Notes under the pieces: model-generated
What the model was told of the DNA's origin: nothing
What the model saw: only the letters and a program-made list of their open reading frames with translations
Database searches by the model: none
Program-made: the position numbers and the translations under genes
NCBI RefSeq assembly: GCF_910591885.1
Contig: NW_025963595.1
Location: 248,001-312,000, forward strand
DNA from: Bombus terrestris
Lineage: Eukaryota; Arthropoda; Insecta; Hymenoptera; Apidae
DNA length: 64,000 nucleotides
Reading direction: 5' to 3'
In this document: one piece after another, positions 14,081-26,900 of the stretch
Layout of the letters: the number at the start of each line of letters is the position of its first letter
How positions within the stretch are numbered: the stretch's first letter is position 1

Positions 14081-17000
14081 GTCCAACTATGTCCAACGGT
14101 GTCCCACGGTGTCCAACGGTGTCCCACGTTGTCCCACGTTGTCCCACGTTGTCCCACGTTGTCCCACGTTGTCCCACGTTGTCCCACGTTGTCCCACGTT
14201 GTCCCACGTTGTCCCACGTTGTCCCACGTTGTCCCACGTTGTCCCACGTTGTCCCACGTTGTCCCACGGTGTCCAACGATGTCCAACGGTGTCCCACGGT
14301 GTCCAACGGTGTCCCACGTTGTCCCACGTTGTCCCACGTTGTCCCACGTTGTCCCACGTTGTCCCACGATGTCCCACGTTGTCCCACGTTGTCCGACGTT
14401 GTCCCACGTTGTCCCACGTTGTCCCACGTTGTCCCACGGTGTCCAACGATGTCCAACGATGTCCAACGATGTCCAACGGTGTCCCACGTTGTCCCACGTT
14501 GTCCCACGTTGTCCCACGTTGTCCCACGATGTCCCACGTTGTCCCATGTTGTCCCACGTTGTCCCACGTTGTCCCACGATGTCCCACGTTGTCCCACGTT
14601 GTCCCACGTTGTCCCACGTTGTCCCACGTTGTCCCACGTTGTCCCACGTTGTCCCACGTTGTCCCACGATGTCCCACGTTGTCCCACGTTGTCCCACGTT
14701 GTCCCACGTTGTCCCACGGTGTCCAACGATGTCCAACGGTGTCCAACGGTGTCCCACGGTGTCCAACGGTGTCCCACGTTGTCCCACGTTGTCCCACGTT
14801 GTCCCACGTTGTCCCACGTTGTCCCACGATGTCCCACGTTGTCCCACGTTGTCCGACGTTGTCCCACGTTGTCCCACGTTGTCCCACGTTGTCCCACGGT
14901 GTCCAACGATGTCCAACGGTGTCCCACGTTGTCCCACGTTGTTCCATGGTTTCCCACGTTGTCCCACGTTGTCCCACGTTGTCCCACGGTGTCCAACGAT
15001 GTCCAACGGTGTCCAACGGTGTCCAACGGTGTCCCACGTTGTCCCACTTTGTCCCACGTTGTCCCACGTTGTCCCACGTTGTCCCACGATGTCCCACGTT
15101 GTCCCACGTTGTCCCACGTTGTCCCACGATGTCCCACGTTGTCCCACGTTGTCCCACGTTGTCCCACGTTGTCCCACGATGTCCCACGTTGTCCCACGTT
15201 GTCCCACGTTGTCCCACGTTGTCCCACGGTGTCCAACGATGTCCAACGGTGTCCCACGGTGTCCCACGGTGTCCAACGGTGTCCCACGTTGTCCCACGTT
15301 GTCCCACGTTGTCCCACGTTGTCCCACGTTGTCCCACGATGTCCCACGTTGTCCCACGTTGTCCCACGTTGTCCCACGTTGTCCCACGGTGTCCAACGAT
15401 GTCCAACGGTGTCCAACGGTGTCCCACGGTGTCCAACGGTGTCCCACGTTGTCCCACGTTGTCCCACGTTGTCCCACGTTGTCCCACGTTGTCCCACGAT
15501 GTCCCACGTTGTCCCACGTTGTCCCACGTTGTCCCACGTTGTCCCACGTTGTCCCACGTTGTCCCACGGTGTCCAACGATGTCCAACGGTGTCCAACGGT
15601 GTCCAACGGTGTCCAACGATGTCCAACGATGTCCAACGATGTCCAACGATGTCCAACGGTGTCCCACGTTGTCCCACGTTGTCCCACGTTGTCCCACGTT
15701 GTCCCACGTTGTCCCAAGTTGTCCCACGTTGTCCCACGTTGTCCCACGTTGTCCCACGTTGTCCCACGTTGTCCCACGTTGTCCCACGTTGTCCCACGTT
15801 GTCCCACGTTGTCCCACGTTGTCCCACGTTGTCCCACGTTGTCCCACGGTGTCCAACGGTGTCCAACGATGTCCCACGTTGTCCCACGTTGTCCAACGGT
15901 GTCCAACGGTGTCCCACGTTGTCCCACGTTGTCCCACGTTGTCCCACGTTGTCCCACGTTGTCCCACGTTGTCCCACGGTGTCCAACGATGTCCAACGGT
16001 GTCCAACGGTGTCCAACGGTGTCCAACGATGTCCAACGATGTCCAACGATGTCCAACGATGTCCAACGGTGTCCCACGTTGTCCCACGTTGTCCCACGGT
16101 GTCCAACGATGTCCAACGGTGTCCAACGGTGTCCCACGGTGTCCAACGGTGTCCCACGTTGTCCCACGTTGTCCCACGTTGTCCCACGTTGTCCCACGTT
16201 GTCCCACGATGTCCCACGTTGTCCCACGTTGTCCCACGTTGTCCCACGTTGTCCCACGGTGTCCAACGATGTCCAACGGTGTCCAACGGTGTCCCACGTT
16301 GTCCCACGTGGTCCCACGTTGTCCCACGTTGTCCAACGATGTCCAACGGTGTCCCACGTTGTCCCACGTTGTTCCATGGTTTCCCACGTTGTCCCACGTT
16401 GTCCCACGTTGTCCCACGTTGTCCCACGTTGTCCCACGGTGTCCCACGGTGTCCAACGATGTCCAACGGTGTCCCACGCTGTCCCACGTTGTCCCACGTT
16501 GTTCCACGTTGTCCCACGTTGTCCCACGATGTCCCACGTTGTCCCACGTTGTCCCACGTTGTCCCACGTTGTCCCAAGTTGTCCCACGTTGTCCCACGTT
16601 GTCCCACGTTGTCCCACGTGGTCCCACGTTGTCCCACGTTGTCCCACGGTGTCCAACGATGTCCAACGATGTCCAACGGTGTCCCACGTTGTCCAACGGT
16701 GTCCCACGTTGTCCCACGTTGTCCCACGTTGTCCCACGTTGTCCCACGTTGTCCCACGTTGTCCCACGTTGTCCAACGATGTCCAACGGTGTCCCACGTT
16801 GTCCCACGTTGTTCCATGGTTTCCCACGTTGTCCCACGTTGTCCCACGTTGTCCCACGGTGTCCAACGATGTCCAACGGTGTCCCACGTTGTCCCACGTT
16901 GTCCCACGTTGTCCCACGTTGTCCCACGTTGTCCCACGTTGTCCCACGTTGTCCCACGTTGTCCCACGTTGTCCCACGTTGTCCCACGTTGTCCCACGGT

Positions 17001-20000
17001 GTCCAACGGTGTCCAACGATGTCCCACGTTGTCCCACGTTGTCCCACGTTGTCCCACGCTGTCCCACGTTGTCCCACGTTGTCCCACGTTGTCCCACGTT
17101 GTCCCACGTTGTCCCACGTTGTCCCACGTTGTCCCACGTTGTCCCACGTTGTCCCACGTTGTCCCACGGTGTCCAACGATGTCCAACGGTGTCCCACGTT
17201 GTCCAACGGTGTCCCACGTTGTCCCACGTTGTCCCACGTTGTCCCACGTTGTCCCACGTTGTCCCACGTTGTCCCACGTTGTCCCACGTTGTCCCACGTT
17301 GTCCCACGTTGTCCCACGTTGTCCCACGGTGTCCAACGATGTCCAACGGTGTCCAACGGTGTCCCACGGTGTCCAACGGTGTCCCACGTTGTCCCACGTT
17401 GTCCCACGTTGTCCCACGTGGTCCCACGTTGTCCCACGTTGTCCAACGATGTCCAACGGTGTCCCACGTTGTCCCACGTTGTTCCATGGTTTCCCACGTT
17501 GTCCCACGTTGTCCCACGTTGTCCCACGTTGTCCCACGTTGTCCCAAGGTGTCCCACGGTGTCCAACGATGTCCAACGGTGTCCCACGTTGTCCCACGTT
17601 GTCCCACGTTGTCCCACGTTGTCCCACGTTGTCCCACGTTGTCCCACGTTGTCCCACGTTGTCCCACGTTGTGCCACGTTGTCCCAAGTTGTCCCACGTT
17701 GTCCCACGTTGTCCCACGTTGTCCCACGTGGTCCCACGTTGTCCCACGTTGTCCCACGGTGTCCAACGATGTCCAACGGTGTCCCACGTTGTCCCACGGT
17801 GTCCCACGTTGTCCCACGTTGTCCCACGTTGTCCCACGTTGTCCCACGTTGTCCCACGTTGTCCCACGTTGTCCCACGTTGTCCCACGTTGTCCCACGTT
17901 GTCCCACGTTGTCCCACGTTGTCCCACGTTGTCCCACGTTGTCCCACGGTGTCCAACGGTGTCCAACGATGTCCCACGTTGTCCCACGTTGTCCCACGTT
18001 GTCCCACGATGTCCCACGTTGTCCCACGTTGTCCCACGTTGTCCCACGTTGTCCCACGTTGTCCCACGTTGTCCCACGTTGTCCCACGTTGTCCCACGTT
18101 GTCCCACGTTGTCCCACGTTGTCCCACGTTGTCCCACGGTGTCCAACGATGTCCAACGGTGTCCAACGGTGTCCAACGGTGTCCCACGTTGTCCCACGTT
18201 GTCCCACGTTGTCCCACGTTGTCCCACGGTGTCCAACGATGTCCAACGGTGTCCCACGTTGTCCCACGTTGTCCCACGTTGTCCCACGATGTCCCACGTT
18301 GTCCCACGTTGTCCCACGTTGTCCCACGTTGTCCCACGTTGTCCCACGGTGTCCAACGATGTCCAACGGTGTCCAACGGTGTCCAACGGTGTCCAACGGT
18401 GTCCCAAGTTGTCCCACGTTGTCCCACGTTGTCCCACGGTGTCCAACGATGTCCAACGGTGTCCCACGTTGTCCCACGGTGTCCAACGATGTCCAACGGT
18501 GTCCCACGTTGTCCAACGGTGTCCCACGTTGTCCCACGTTGTCCCACGTTGTCCCACGTTGTCCCACGTTGTCCCACGTTGTCCCACGTTGTCCCACGTT
18601 GTCCCACGTTGTCCCACGTTGTCCCACGGTGTCCAACGATGTCCAACGGTGTCCAACGGTGTCCCACGGTGTCCAACGGTGTCCCACGTTGTCCCACGTT
18701 GTCCCACGTTGTCCCACGTTGTCCCACGTTGTCCCACGTTGTCCCACGTTGTCCAACGATGTCCAACGGTGTCCCACGTTGTCCCACGTTGTTCCATGGT
18801 TTCCCACGTTGTCCCACGTTGTCCCACGTTGTCCCACGTTGTCCCACGTTGTCCCACGGTGTCCCACGGTGTCCAACTATGTCCAACGGTGTCCCACGTT
18901 GTCCCACGTTGTCCCACGATGTCCCACGTTGTCCCACGTTGTCCCACGTTGTCCCACGTTGTCCCACGTTGTCCCACGTTGTCCCACGTGGTCCCACGTT
19001 GTCCCACGTTGTCCCACGGTGTCCAACGATGTCCAACGGTGTCCCACGTTGTCCAACGGTGTCCCACGTTGTGCCACGTTGTCCCACGTTGTCCCACGTT
19101 GTCCCACGATGTCCCACGTTGTCCCACGTTGTCCCACGTTGTCCCACGTTGTCCCACGTTGTCCCACGTTGTCCAACGATGTCCCACGTTGTCCCACGTT
19201 GTCCCACGTTGTCCCACGTTGTCCCACGATGTCCCACGTTGTCCCACGTTGTCCCACGTTGTCCCACGTTGTCCCACGTTGTCCCACGTTGTCCAACGAT
19301 GTCCAACGGTGTCCCACGTTGTCCCACGTTGTTCCATGGTTTCCCACGTTGTCCCACGTTGTCCCACGTTGTCCCACGGTGTCCAACGATGTCCAACGGT
19401 GTCCAACGGTGTCCAACGGTGTCCAACGGTGTCCCACGTTGTCCCACGTTGTCCCACGTTGTCCCACGGTGTCCAACGATGTCCAACGGTGTCCCACGTT
19501 GTCCCACGTTGTCCCACGTTGTCCCACGTTGTCCCACGTTGTCCCACGATGTCCCACGTTGTCCCACGTTGTCCCACGTTGTCCCACGTTGTCCCACGTT
19601 GTCCCACGTTGTCCCACGTTGTCCCACGTTGTCCCACGTTGTCCCACGTTGTCCCACGTTGTCCCACGTTGTCCCACGTTGTCCCACGTTGTCCCACGGT
19701 GTCCAACGGTGTCCAACGATGTCCCACGTTGTCCCACGTTTTCCCACGTTGTCCCACGTTGTCCCACGGTGTCCAACGATGTCCAACGGTGTCCAACGGT
19801 GTCCAACGGTGTCCCACGTTGTCCCACGTTGTCCCACGTTGTCCCACGATGTCCCACGTTGTCCCACGTTGTCCCACGTTGTCCCACGTTGTCCCACGTT
19901 GTCCCACGTTGTCCCACGTTGTCCCACGTTGTCCCACGTTGTCCCACGTTGTCCGACGTTGTCCCACGTTGTCCCACGTTGTCCCACGGTGTCCAACGAT

Positions 20001-20590
20001 GTCCAACGATGTCCAACGGTGTCCCACGTTGTCCCACGTTGTTCCATGGTTTCCCACGTTGTCCCACGTTGTCCCACGGTGTCCAACGATGTCCAACGGT
20101 GTCCAACGGTGTCCAACGGTGTCCAACGGTGTCCCAAGTTGTCCCACGTTGTCCCACGTTGTCCCACGGTGTCCAACGATGTCCAACGGTGTCCCACGTT
20201 GTCCCACGGTGTCCAACGATGTCCAACGGTGTCCCACGTTGTCCAACGGTGTCCCACGTTGTCCCACGTTGTCCCACGTTGTCCCACGTTGTCCCCCGTT
20301 GTCCCACGTTGTCCCACGTTGTCCCACGTTGTCCCACGTTGTCCCACGGTGTCCAACGATGTCCAACGGTGTCCAACGGTGTCCCACGGTGTCCAACGGT
20401 GTCCCACGTTGTCCCACATTGTCCCACGTAGTCCCACGTTGTCCCACGTTGTCCCACGTTGTCCCACGTTGTCCAACGATGTCCAACGGTGTCCCACGTT
20501 GTCCCACGTTGTCCCACGGTTTCCCACGTTGTCCCACGTTGTCCCACGTTGTCCCACGTTGTCCCACGTTGTCCCACGGTGTCCCACGGT
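14081..20590 (+). repeat. HOR-A copy 2 (6.51 kb)
   Basis: This copy starts at gtccaactat 14,081 and ends before gtccaactat 20,591. Markers include gtcccatgtt 14,541, gtcccacttt 15,041, gtcccaagtt 15,711, gtcccacgtg 16,301 and 16,611 then 17,411 and 17,721, gtcccaaggt 17,541, gtgccacgtt 17,671 and 19,071, an internal gtccaactat 18,871, and the end pair gtcccacatt plus gtcccacgta at 20,411 and 20,421. The same order recurs in copy 4 at offsets of 9,890-9,900 bp (left part) and 9,580-9,590 bp (right part). Private changes include gtcccacgct at 16,471 and 17,051 and gtcccccgtt at 20,291. At 20,511 a G unit replaces the gttccatggt found at this place in the other copies. Confidence 0.88.
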
Positions 20591-23500
20591 GTCCAACTAT
20601 GTCCAACGGTGTCCCACGTTGTCCCACGTTGTCCCACGATGTCCCACGTTGTCCCACGTTGTCCCACGTTGTCCCACGTTGTCCCACGTTGTCCCACGTT
20701 GTCCAACGATGTCCAACGGTGTCCCACGTTGTCCCACGTTGTTCCATGGTTTCCCACGTTGTCCCACGTTGTCCCACGTTGTCCCACGGTGTCCAACGAT
20801 GTCCAACGGTGTCCAACGGTGTCCAACGGTGTCCAACGGTGTCCCACGTTGTCCCACGTTGTCCCACGTTGTCCCACGGTGTCCAACGATGTCCAACGGT
20901 GTCCCACGTTGTCCCACGTTGTCCCACGTTGTCCCACGTTGTCCCACGTTGTCCCACGATGTCCCACGTTGTCCCACGTTGTCCCACGTTGTCCCACGTT
21001 GTCCCACGTTGTCCCACGTTGTCCCACGTTGTCCCACGTTGTCCCACGTTGTCCCACGTTGTCCCACGTTGTCCCACGTTGTCCCACGTTGTCCCACGTT
21101 GTCCCACGGTGTCCAACGGTGTCCAACGATGTCCCACGTTGTCCCACGTTTTCCCACGTTGTCCCACGTTGTCCCACGGTGTCCAACGATGTCCAACGAT
21201 GTCCAACGGTGTCCCACGTTGTCCCACGTTGTTCCATGGTTTCCCACGTTGTCCCACGTTGTCCCACGTTGTCCCACGGTGTCCAACGATGTCCAACGGT
21301 GTCCAACGGTGTCCAACGGTGTCCAACGGTGTCCCACGTTGTCCCACGTTGTCCCACGTTGTCCCACGATGTCCCACGTTGTCCCACGTTGTCCCACGTT
21401 GTCCCACGTTGTCCCACGTTGTCCCACGTTGTCCCACGTTGTCCCACGGTGTCCCACGTTGTCCCACGTTGTCCCACGTTGTCCCACGTTGTCCCACGAT
21501 GTCCCACGTTGTCCCACGTTGTCCCACGTTGTCCCACGTTGTCCCACGTTGTCCCACGTTGTCCCACGTTGTCCCACGTTGTCCCACGTTGTCCCACGTT
21601 GTCCCACGTTGTCCCACGTTGTCCCACGTTGTCCCACGTTGTCCCACGGTGTCCAACGATGTCCAACGATGTCCAACGGTGTCCCACGTTGTCCCACGTT
21701 GTTCCATGGTTTCCCACGTTGTCCCACGTTGTCCCACGTTGTCCCACGGTGTCCAACGATGTCCAACGGTGTCCAACGGTGTCCAACGGTGTCCAACGGT
21801 GTCCCACGTTGTCCCACGTTGTCCCACGATGTCCCACGTTGTCCCACGTTGTCCCACGATGTCCCACGTTGTCCCACGTTGTCCCACGTTGTCCCACGAT
21901 GTCCCACGTTGTCCCACGTTGTCCCACGTTGTCCCACGTTGTCCCACGATGTCCCACGTTGTCCCACGTTGTCCCACGTTGTCCCACGTTGTCCCACGGT
22001 GTCCAACGATGTCCAACGGTGTCCAACGGTGTCCCACGGTGTCCAACGGTGTCCCACGTTGTCCCACGTTGTCCCACGTTGTCCCACGTTGTCCCACGTT
22101 GTCCCACGATGTCCCACGTTGTCCCACGTTGTCCCACGATGTCCCACGTTGTCCCACGTTGTCCCACGTTGTCCCACGATGTCCCACGTTGTCCCACGTT
22201 GTCCCACGTTGTCCCACGTTGTCCCACGATGTCCCACGTTGTCCCACGTTGTCCCACGTTGTCCCACGTTGTCCCACGGTGTCCAACGATGTCCAACGGT
22301 GTCCAACGGTGTCCCACGGTGTCCAACGGTGTCCCACGTTGTCCCACGTTGTCCCACGTTGTCCCACGTTGTCCCACGTTGTCCCACGATGTCCCACGTT
22401 GTCCCACGTTGTCCGACGTTGTCCCACGTTGTCCCACGTTGTCCCACGTTGTCCCACGTTGTCCCACGTTGTCCCACGGTGTCCAACGACGTCCAACGGT
22501 GTCCAACGGTGTCCAACGGTGTCCAACGATGTCCAACGATGTCCAACGATGTCCAACGATGTCCAACGGTGTCCAACGGTGTCCCACGGTGTCCAACGGT
22601 GTCCCACGTTGTCCCACGTTGTCCCACGTTGTCCCACGTTGTCCCACGTTGTCCCACGATGTCCCACGTTGTCCCACGTTGTCCGACGTTGTCCCACGTT
22701 GTTCCATGGTTTCCCACGTTGTCCCACGTTGTCCCACGTTGTCCCACGGTGTCCAACGATGTCCAACGGTGTCCAACGGTGTCCAACGGTGTCCAACGGT
22801 GTCCCACGTTGTCCCACGTTGTCCCACGTTGTCCCACGGTGTCCAACGATGTCCAACGGTGTCCCACGTTGTCCCACGTTGTCCCACGTTGTCCCACGTT
22901 GTCCCACGTTGTCCCACGATGTCCCACGTTGTCCCACGTTGTCCCACGTTGTCCCACGTTGTCCCACGTTGTCCCACGTTGTCCCACGTTGTCCCACGTT
23001 GTCCCACGTTGTCCCACGTTGTCCCACGTTGTCCCACGTTGTCCCACGTTGTCCCACGTTGTCCCACGGTGTCCAACGGTGTCCAACGATGTCCCACGTT
23101 GTCCCACGTTTTCCCACGTTGTCCCACGTTGTCCCACGGTGTCCAACGATGTCCAACGGTGTCCAACGGTGTCCAACGGTGTCCCACGTTGTCCCACGTT
23201 GTCCCACGTTGTCCCACGATGTCCCACGTTGTCCCACGTTGTCCCACGTTGTCCCACGTTGTCCCACGTTGTCCCACGTTGTCCCACGTTGTCCCACGTT
23301 GTCCCACGTTGTCCCACGTTGTCCGACGTTGTCCCACGTTGTCCCACGTTGTCCCACGTTGTCCCACGGTGTCCAACGATGTCCAACGATGTCCAACGGT
23401 GTCCCACGTTGTCCCACGTTGTTCCATGGTTTCCCACGTTGTCCCACGTTGTCCCACGGTGTCCAACGATGTCCAACGGTGTCCAACGGTGTCCAACGGT

Positions 23501-23970
23501 GTCCAACGGTGTCCCAAGTTGTCCCACGTTGTCCCACGTTGTCCCACGGTGTCCAACGATGTCCAACGGTGTCCCACGGTGTCCCACGGTGTCCCACGAT
23601 GTCCAACGGTGTCCCACGTTGTCCCACGGTGTCCCACGTTGTCCCACGTTGTCCCACGTTGTCCCACGTTGTCCCACGTTGTCCCACGTTGTCCCACGTT
23701 GTCCCACGTTGTCCCACGTTGTCCCACGGTGTCCAACGATGTCCAACGGTGTCCAACGGTGTCCCACGGTGTCCAACGGTGTCCCACGTTGTCCCACATT
23801 GTCCCACGTAGTCCCACGTTGTCCCACGTTGTCCCACGTTGTCCCACGTTGTCCAACGATGTCCAACGGTGTCCCACGTTGTCCCACGTTGTTCCATGGT
23901 TTCCCACGTTGTCCCACGTTGTCCCACGTTGTCCCACGTTGTCCCACGTTGTCCCACGGTGTCCCACGGT
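20591..23970 (+). repeat. HOR-A copy 3, internally deleted (3.38 kb)
   Basis: This copy is bounded by gtccaactat at 20,591 and 23,971. Its right end matches copy 2 at an offset of 3,380 bp: gttccatggt 23,421 against 20,041, the gtcccacatt plus gtcccacgta pair at 23,791 and 23,801 against 20,411 and 20,421, and the next gttccatggt at 23,891. The central CACGTG-pair region of the full copies is missing. The left end instead matches the sequence that follows copy 4: gttccatggt units at 20,741, 21,231 and 21,701 recur at 30,331, 30,821 and 31,291, all at an offset of 9,590 bp. The copy also carries one of only three gtccaacgac units (22,481), which creates GACGTC across the unit junction. It looks like an unequal-exchange product joining two HOR types. 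Confidence 0.75.
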
Positions 23971-26900
23971 GTCCAACTATGTCCAACGGTGTCCCACGGT
24001 GTCCAACGGTGTCCCACGTTGTCCCACGTTGTCCCACGTTGTCCCACGTTGTCCCACGTTGTCCCACGTTGTCCCACGTTGTCCCACGTTGTCCCACGTT
24101 GTCCCACGTTGTCCCACGTTGTCCCACGTTGTCCCACGTTGTCCCACGTTGTCCCACGGTGTCCAACGATGTCCAACGGTGTCCCACGCTGTCCAACGGT
24201 GTCCCACGTTGTCCCACGTTGTCCCACGTTGTCCCACGTTGTCCCACGTTGTCCCACGATGTCCCACGTTGTCCCACGTTGTCCGACGTTGTCCCACGTT
24301 GTCCCACGTTGTCCCACGTTGTCCCACGGTGTCCAACGATGTCCAACGATGTCCAACGATGTCCAACGGTGTCCCACGTTGTCCCACGTTGTCCCACGTT
24401 GTCCCACGTTGTCCCACGATGTCCCACGTTGTCCCATGTTGTCCCACGTTGTCCCACGTTGTCCCACGATGTCCCACGTTGTCCCACGTTGTCCCACGTT
24501 GTCCCACGATGTCCCACGTTGTCCCACGTTGTCCCACGTTGTCCCACGTTGTCCCACGATGTCCCACGTTGTCCCACGTTGTCCCACGTTGTCCCACGTT
24601 GTCCCACGGTGTCCAACGATGTCCCACGGTGTCCAACGGTGTCCCACGGTGTCCAACGGTGTCCCACGTTGTCCCACGTTGTCCCACGTTGTCCCACGTT
24701 GTCCCACGTTGTCCCACGATGTCCCACGTTGTCCCACGTTGTCCGACGTTGTCCCACGTTGTCCCACGTTGTCCCACGTTGTCCCACGGTGTCCAACGAT
24801 GTCCAACGATGTCCAACGGTGTCCCACGTTGTCCCACGTTGTTCCATGGTTTCCCACGTTGTCCCACGTTGTCCCACGTTGTCCCACGGTGTCCAACGAT
24901 GTCCAACGGTGTCCAACGGTGTCCAACGGTGTCCCACGTTGTCCCACTTTGTCCCACGTTGTCCCACGTTGTCCCACGTTGTCCCACGATGTCCCACGTT
25001 GTCCCACGTTGTCCCACGTTGTCCCACGATGTCCCACGTTGTCCCACGTTGTCCCACGTTGTCCCACGTTGTCCCACGATGTCCCACGTTGTCCCACGTT
25101 GTCCCACGTTGTCCCACGTTGTCCCACGGTGTCCAACGATGTCCAACGGTGTCCAACGGTGTCCCACGGTGTCCAACGGTGTCCCACGTTGTCCCACGTT
25201 GTCCCACGTTGTCCCACGTTGTCCCACGTTGTCCCACGATGTCCCACGTTGTCCCACGTTGTCCCACGTTGTCCCACGTTGTCCCACGGTGTCCAACGAT
25301 GTCCAACGGTGTCCAACGGTGTCCCACGGTGTCCAACGGTGTCCCACGTTGTCCCACGTTGTCCCACGTTGTCCCACGTTGTCCCACGTTGTCCCACGGT
25401 GTCCCACGTTGTCCCACGTTGTCCCACGTTGTCCCACGTTGTCCCACGTTGTCCCACGTTGTCCCACGGTGTCCAACGATGTCCAACGGTGTCCAACGGT
25501 GTCCAACGGTGTCCAACGATGTCCAACGATGTCCAACGATGTCCAACGATGTCCAACGGTGTCCCACGTTGTCCCACGTTGTCCCACGTTGTCCCACGTT
25601 GTCCCACGTTGTCCCAAGTTGTCCCACGTTGTCCCACGTTGTCCCACGTTGTCCCACGTTGTCCCACGTTGTCCCACGTTGTCCCACGTTGTCCCACGTT
25701 GTCCCACGTTGTCCCACGTTGTCCCACGTTGTCCCACGTTGTCCCACGGTGTCCAACGGTGTCCAACGATGTCCCACGTTGTCCCACGTTGTCCAACGGT
25801 GTCCAACGGTGTCCCACGTTGTCCCACGTTGTCCCACGTTGTCCCACGTTGTCCCACGTTGTCCCACGTTGTCCCACGGTGTCCAACGATGTCCAACGGT
25901 GTCCAACGGTGTCCAACGGTGTCCAACGATGTCCAACGATGTCCAACGATGTCCAACGATGTCCAACGGTGTCCCACGTTGTCCCACGTTGTCCCACGGT
26001 GTCCAACGATGTCCAACGGTGTCCAACGGTGTCCCACGGTGTCCAACGGTGTCCCACGTTGTCCCACGTTGTCCCACGTTGTCCCACGTTGTCCCACGTT
26101 GTCCCACGATGTCCCACGTTGTCCCACGTTGTCCCACGTTGTCCCACGTTGTCCCACGGTGTCCAACGATGTCCAACGGTGTCCAACGGTGTCCCACGTT
26201 GTCCCACGTGGTCCCACGTTGTCCCACGTTGTCCAACGATGTCCAACGGTGTCCCACGTTGTCCCACGTTGTTCCATGGTTTCCCACGTTGTCCCACGTT
26301 GTCCCACGTTGTCCCACGTTGTCCCACGTTGTCCCACGGTGTCCCACGGTGTCCAACGATGTCCAACGGTGTCCCACGTTGTCCCACGTTGTCCCACGTT
26401 GTTCCACGTTGTCCCACGTTGTCCCACGATGTCCCACGTTGTCCCACGTTGTCCCACGTTGTCCCACGTTGTCCCAAGTTGTCCCACGTTGTCCCACGTT
26501 GTCCCACGTTGTCCCACGTGGTCCCACGTTGTCCCACGTTGTCCCACGGTGTCCAACGATGTCCAACGATGTCCAACGGTGTCCCACGTTGTCCAACGGT
26601 GTCCCACGTTGTCCCACGTTGTCCCACGTTGTCCCACGTTGTCCCACGTTGTCCCACGTTGTCCCACGTTGTCCAACGATGTCCAACGGTGTCCCACGTT
26701 GTCCCACGTTGTTCCATGGTTTCCCACGTTGTCCCACGTTGTCCCACGTTGTCCCACGGTGTCCAACGATGTCCAACGGTGTCCCACGTTGTCCCACGTT
26801 GTCCCACGTTGTCCCACGTTGTCCCACGTTGTCCCACGTTGTCCCACGTTGTCCCACGTTGTCCCACGTTGTCCCACGTTGTCCCACGTTGTCCCACGGT

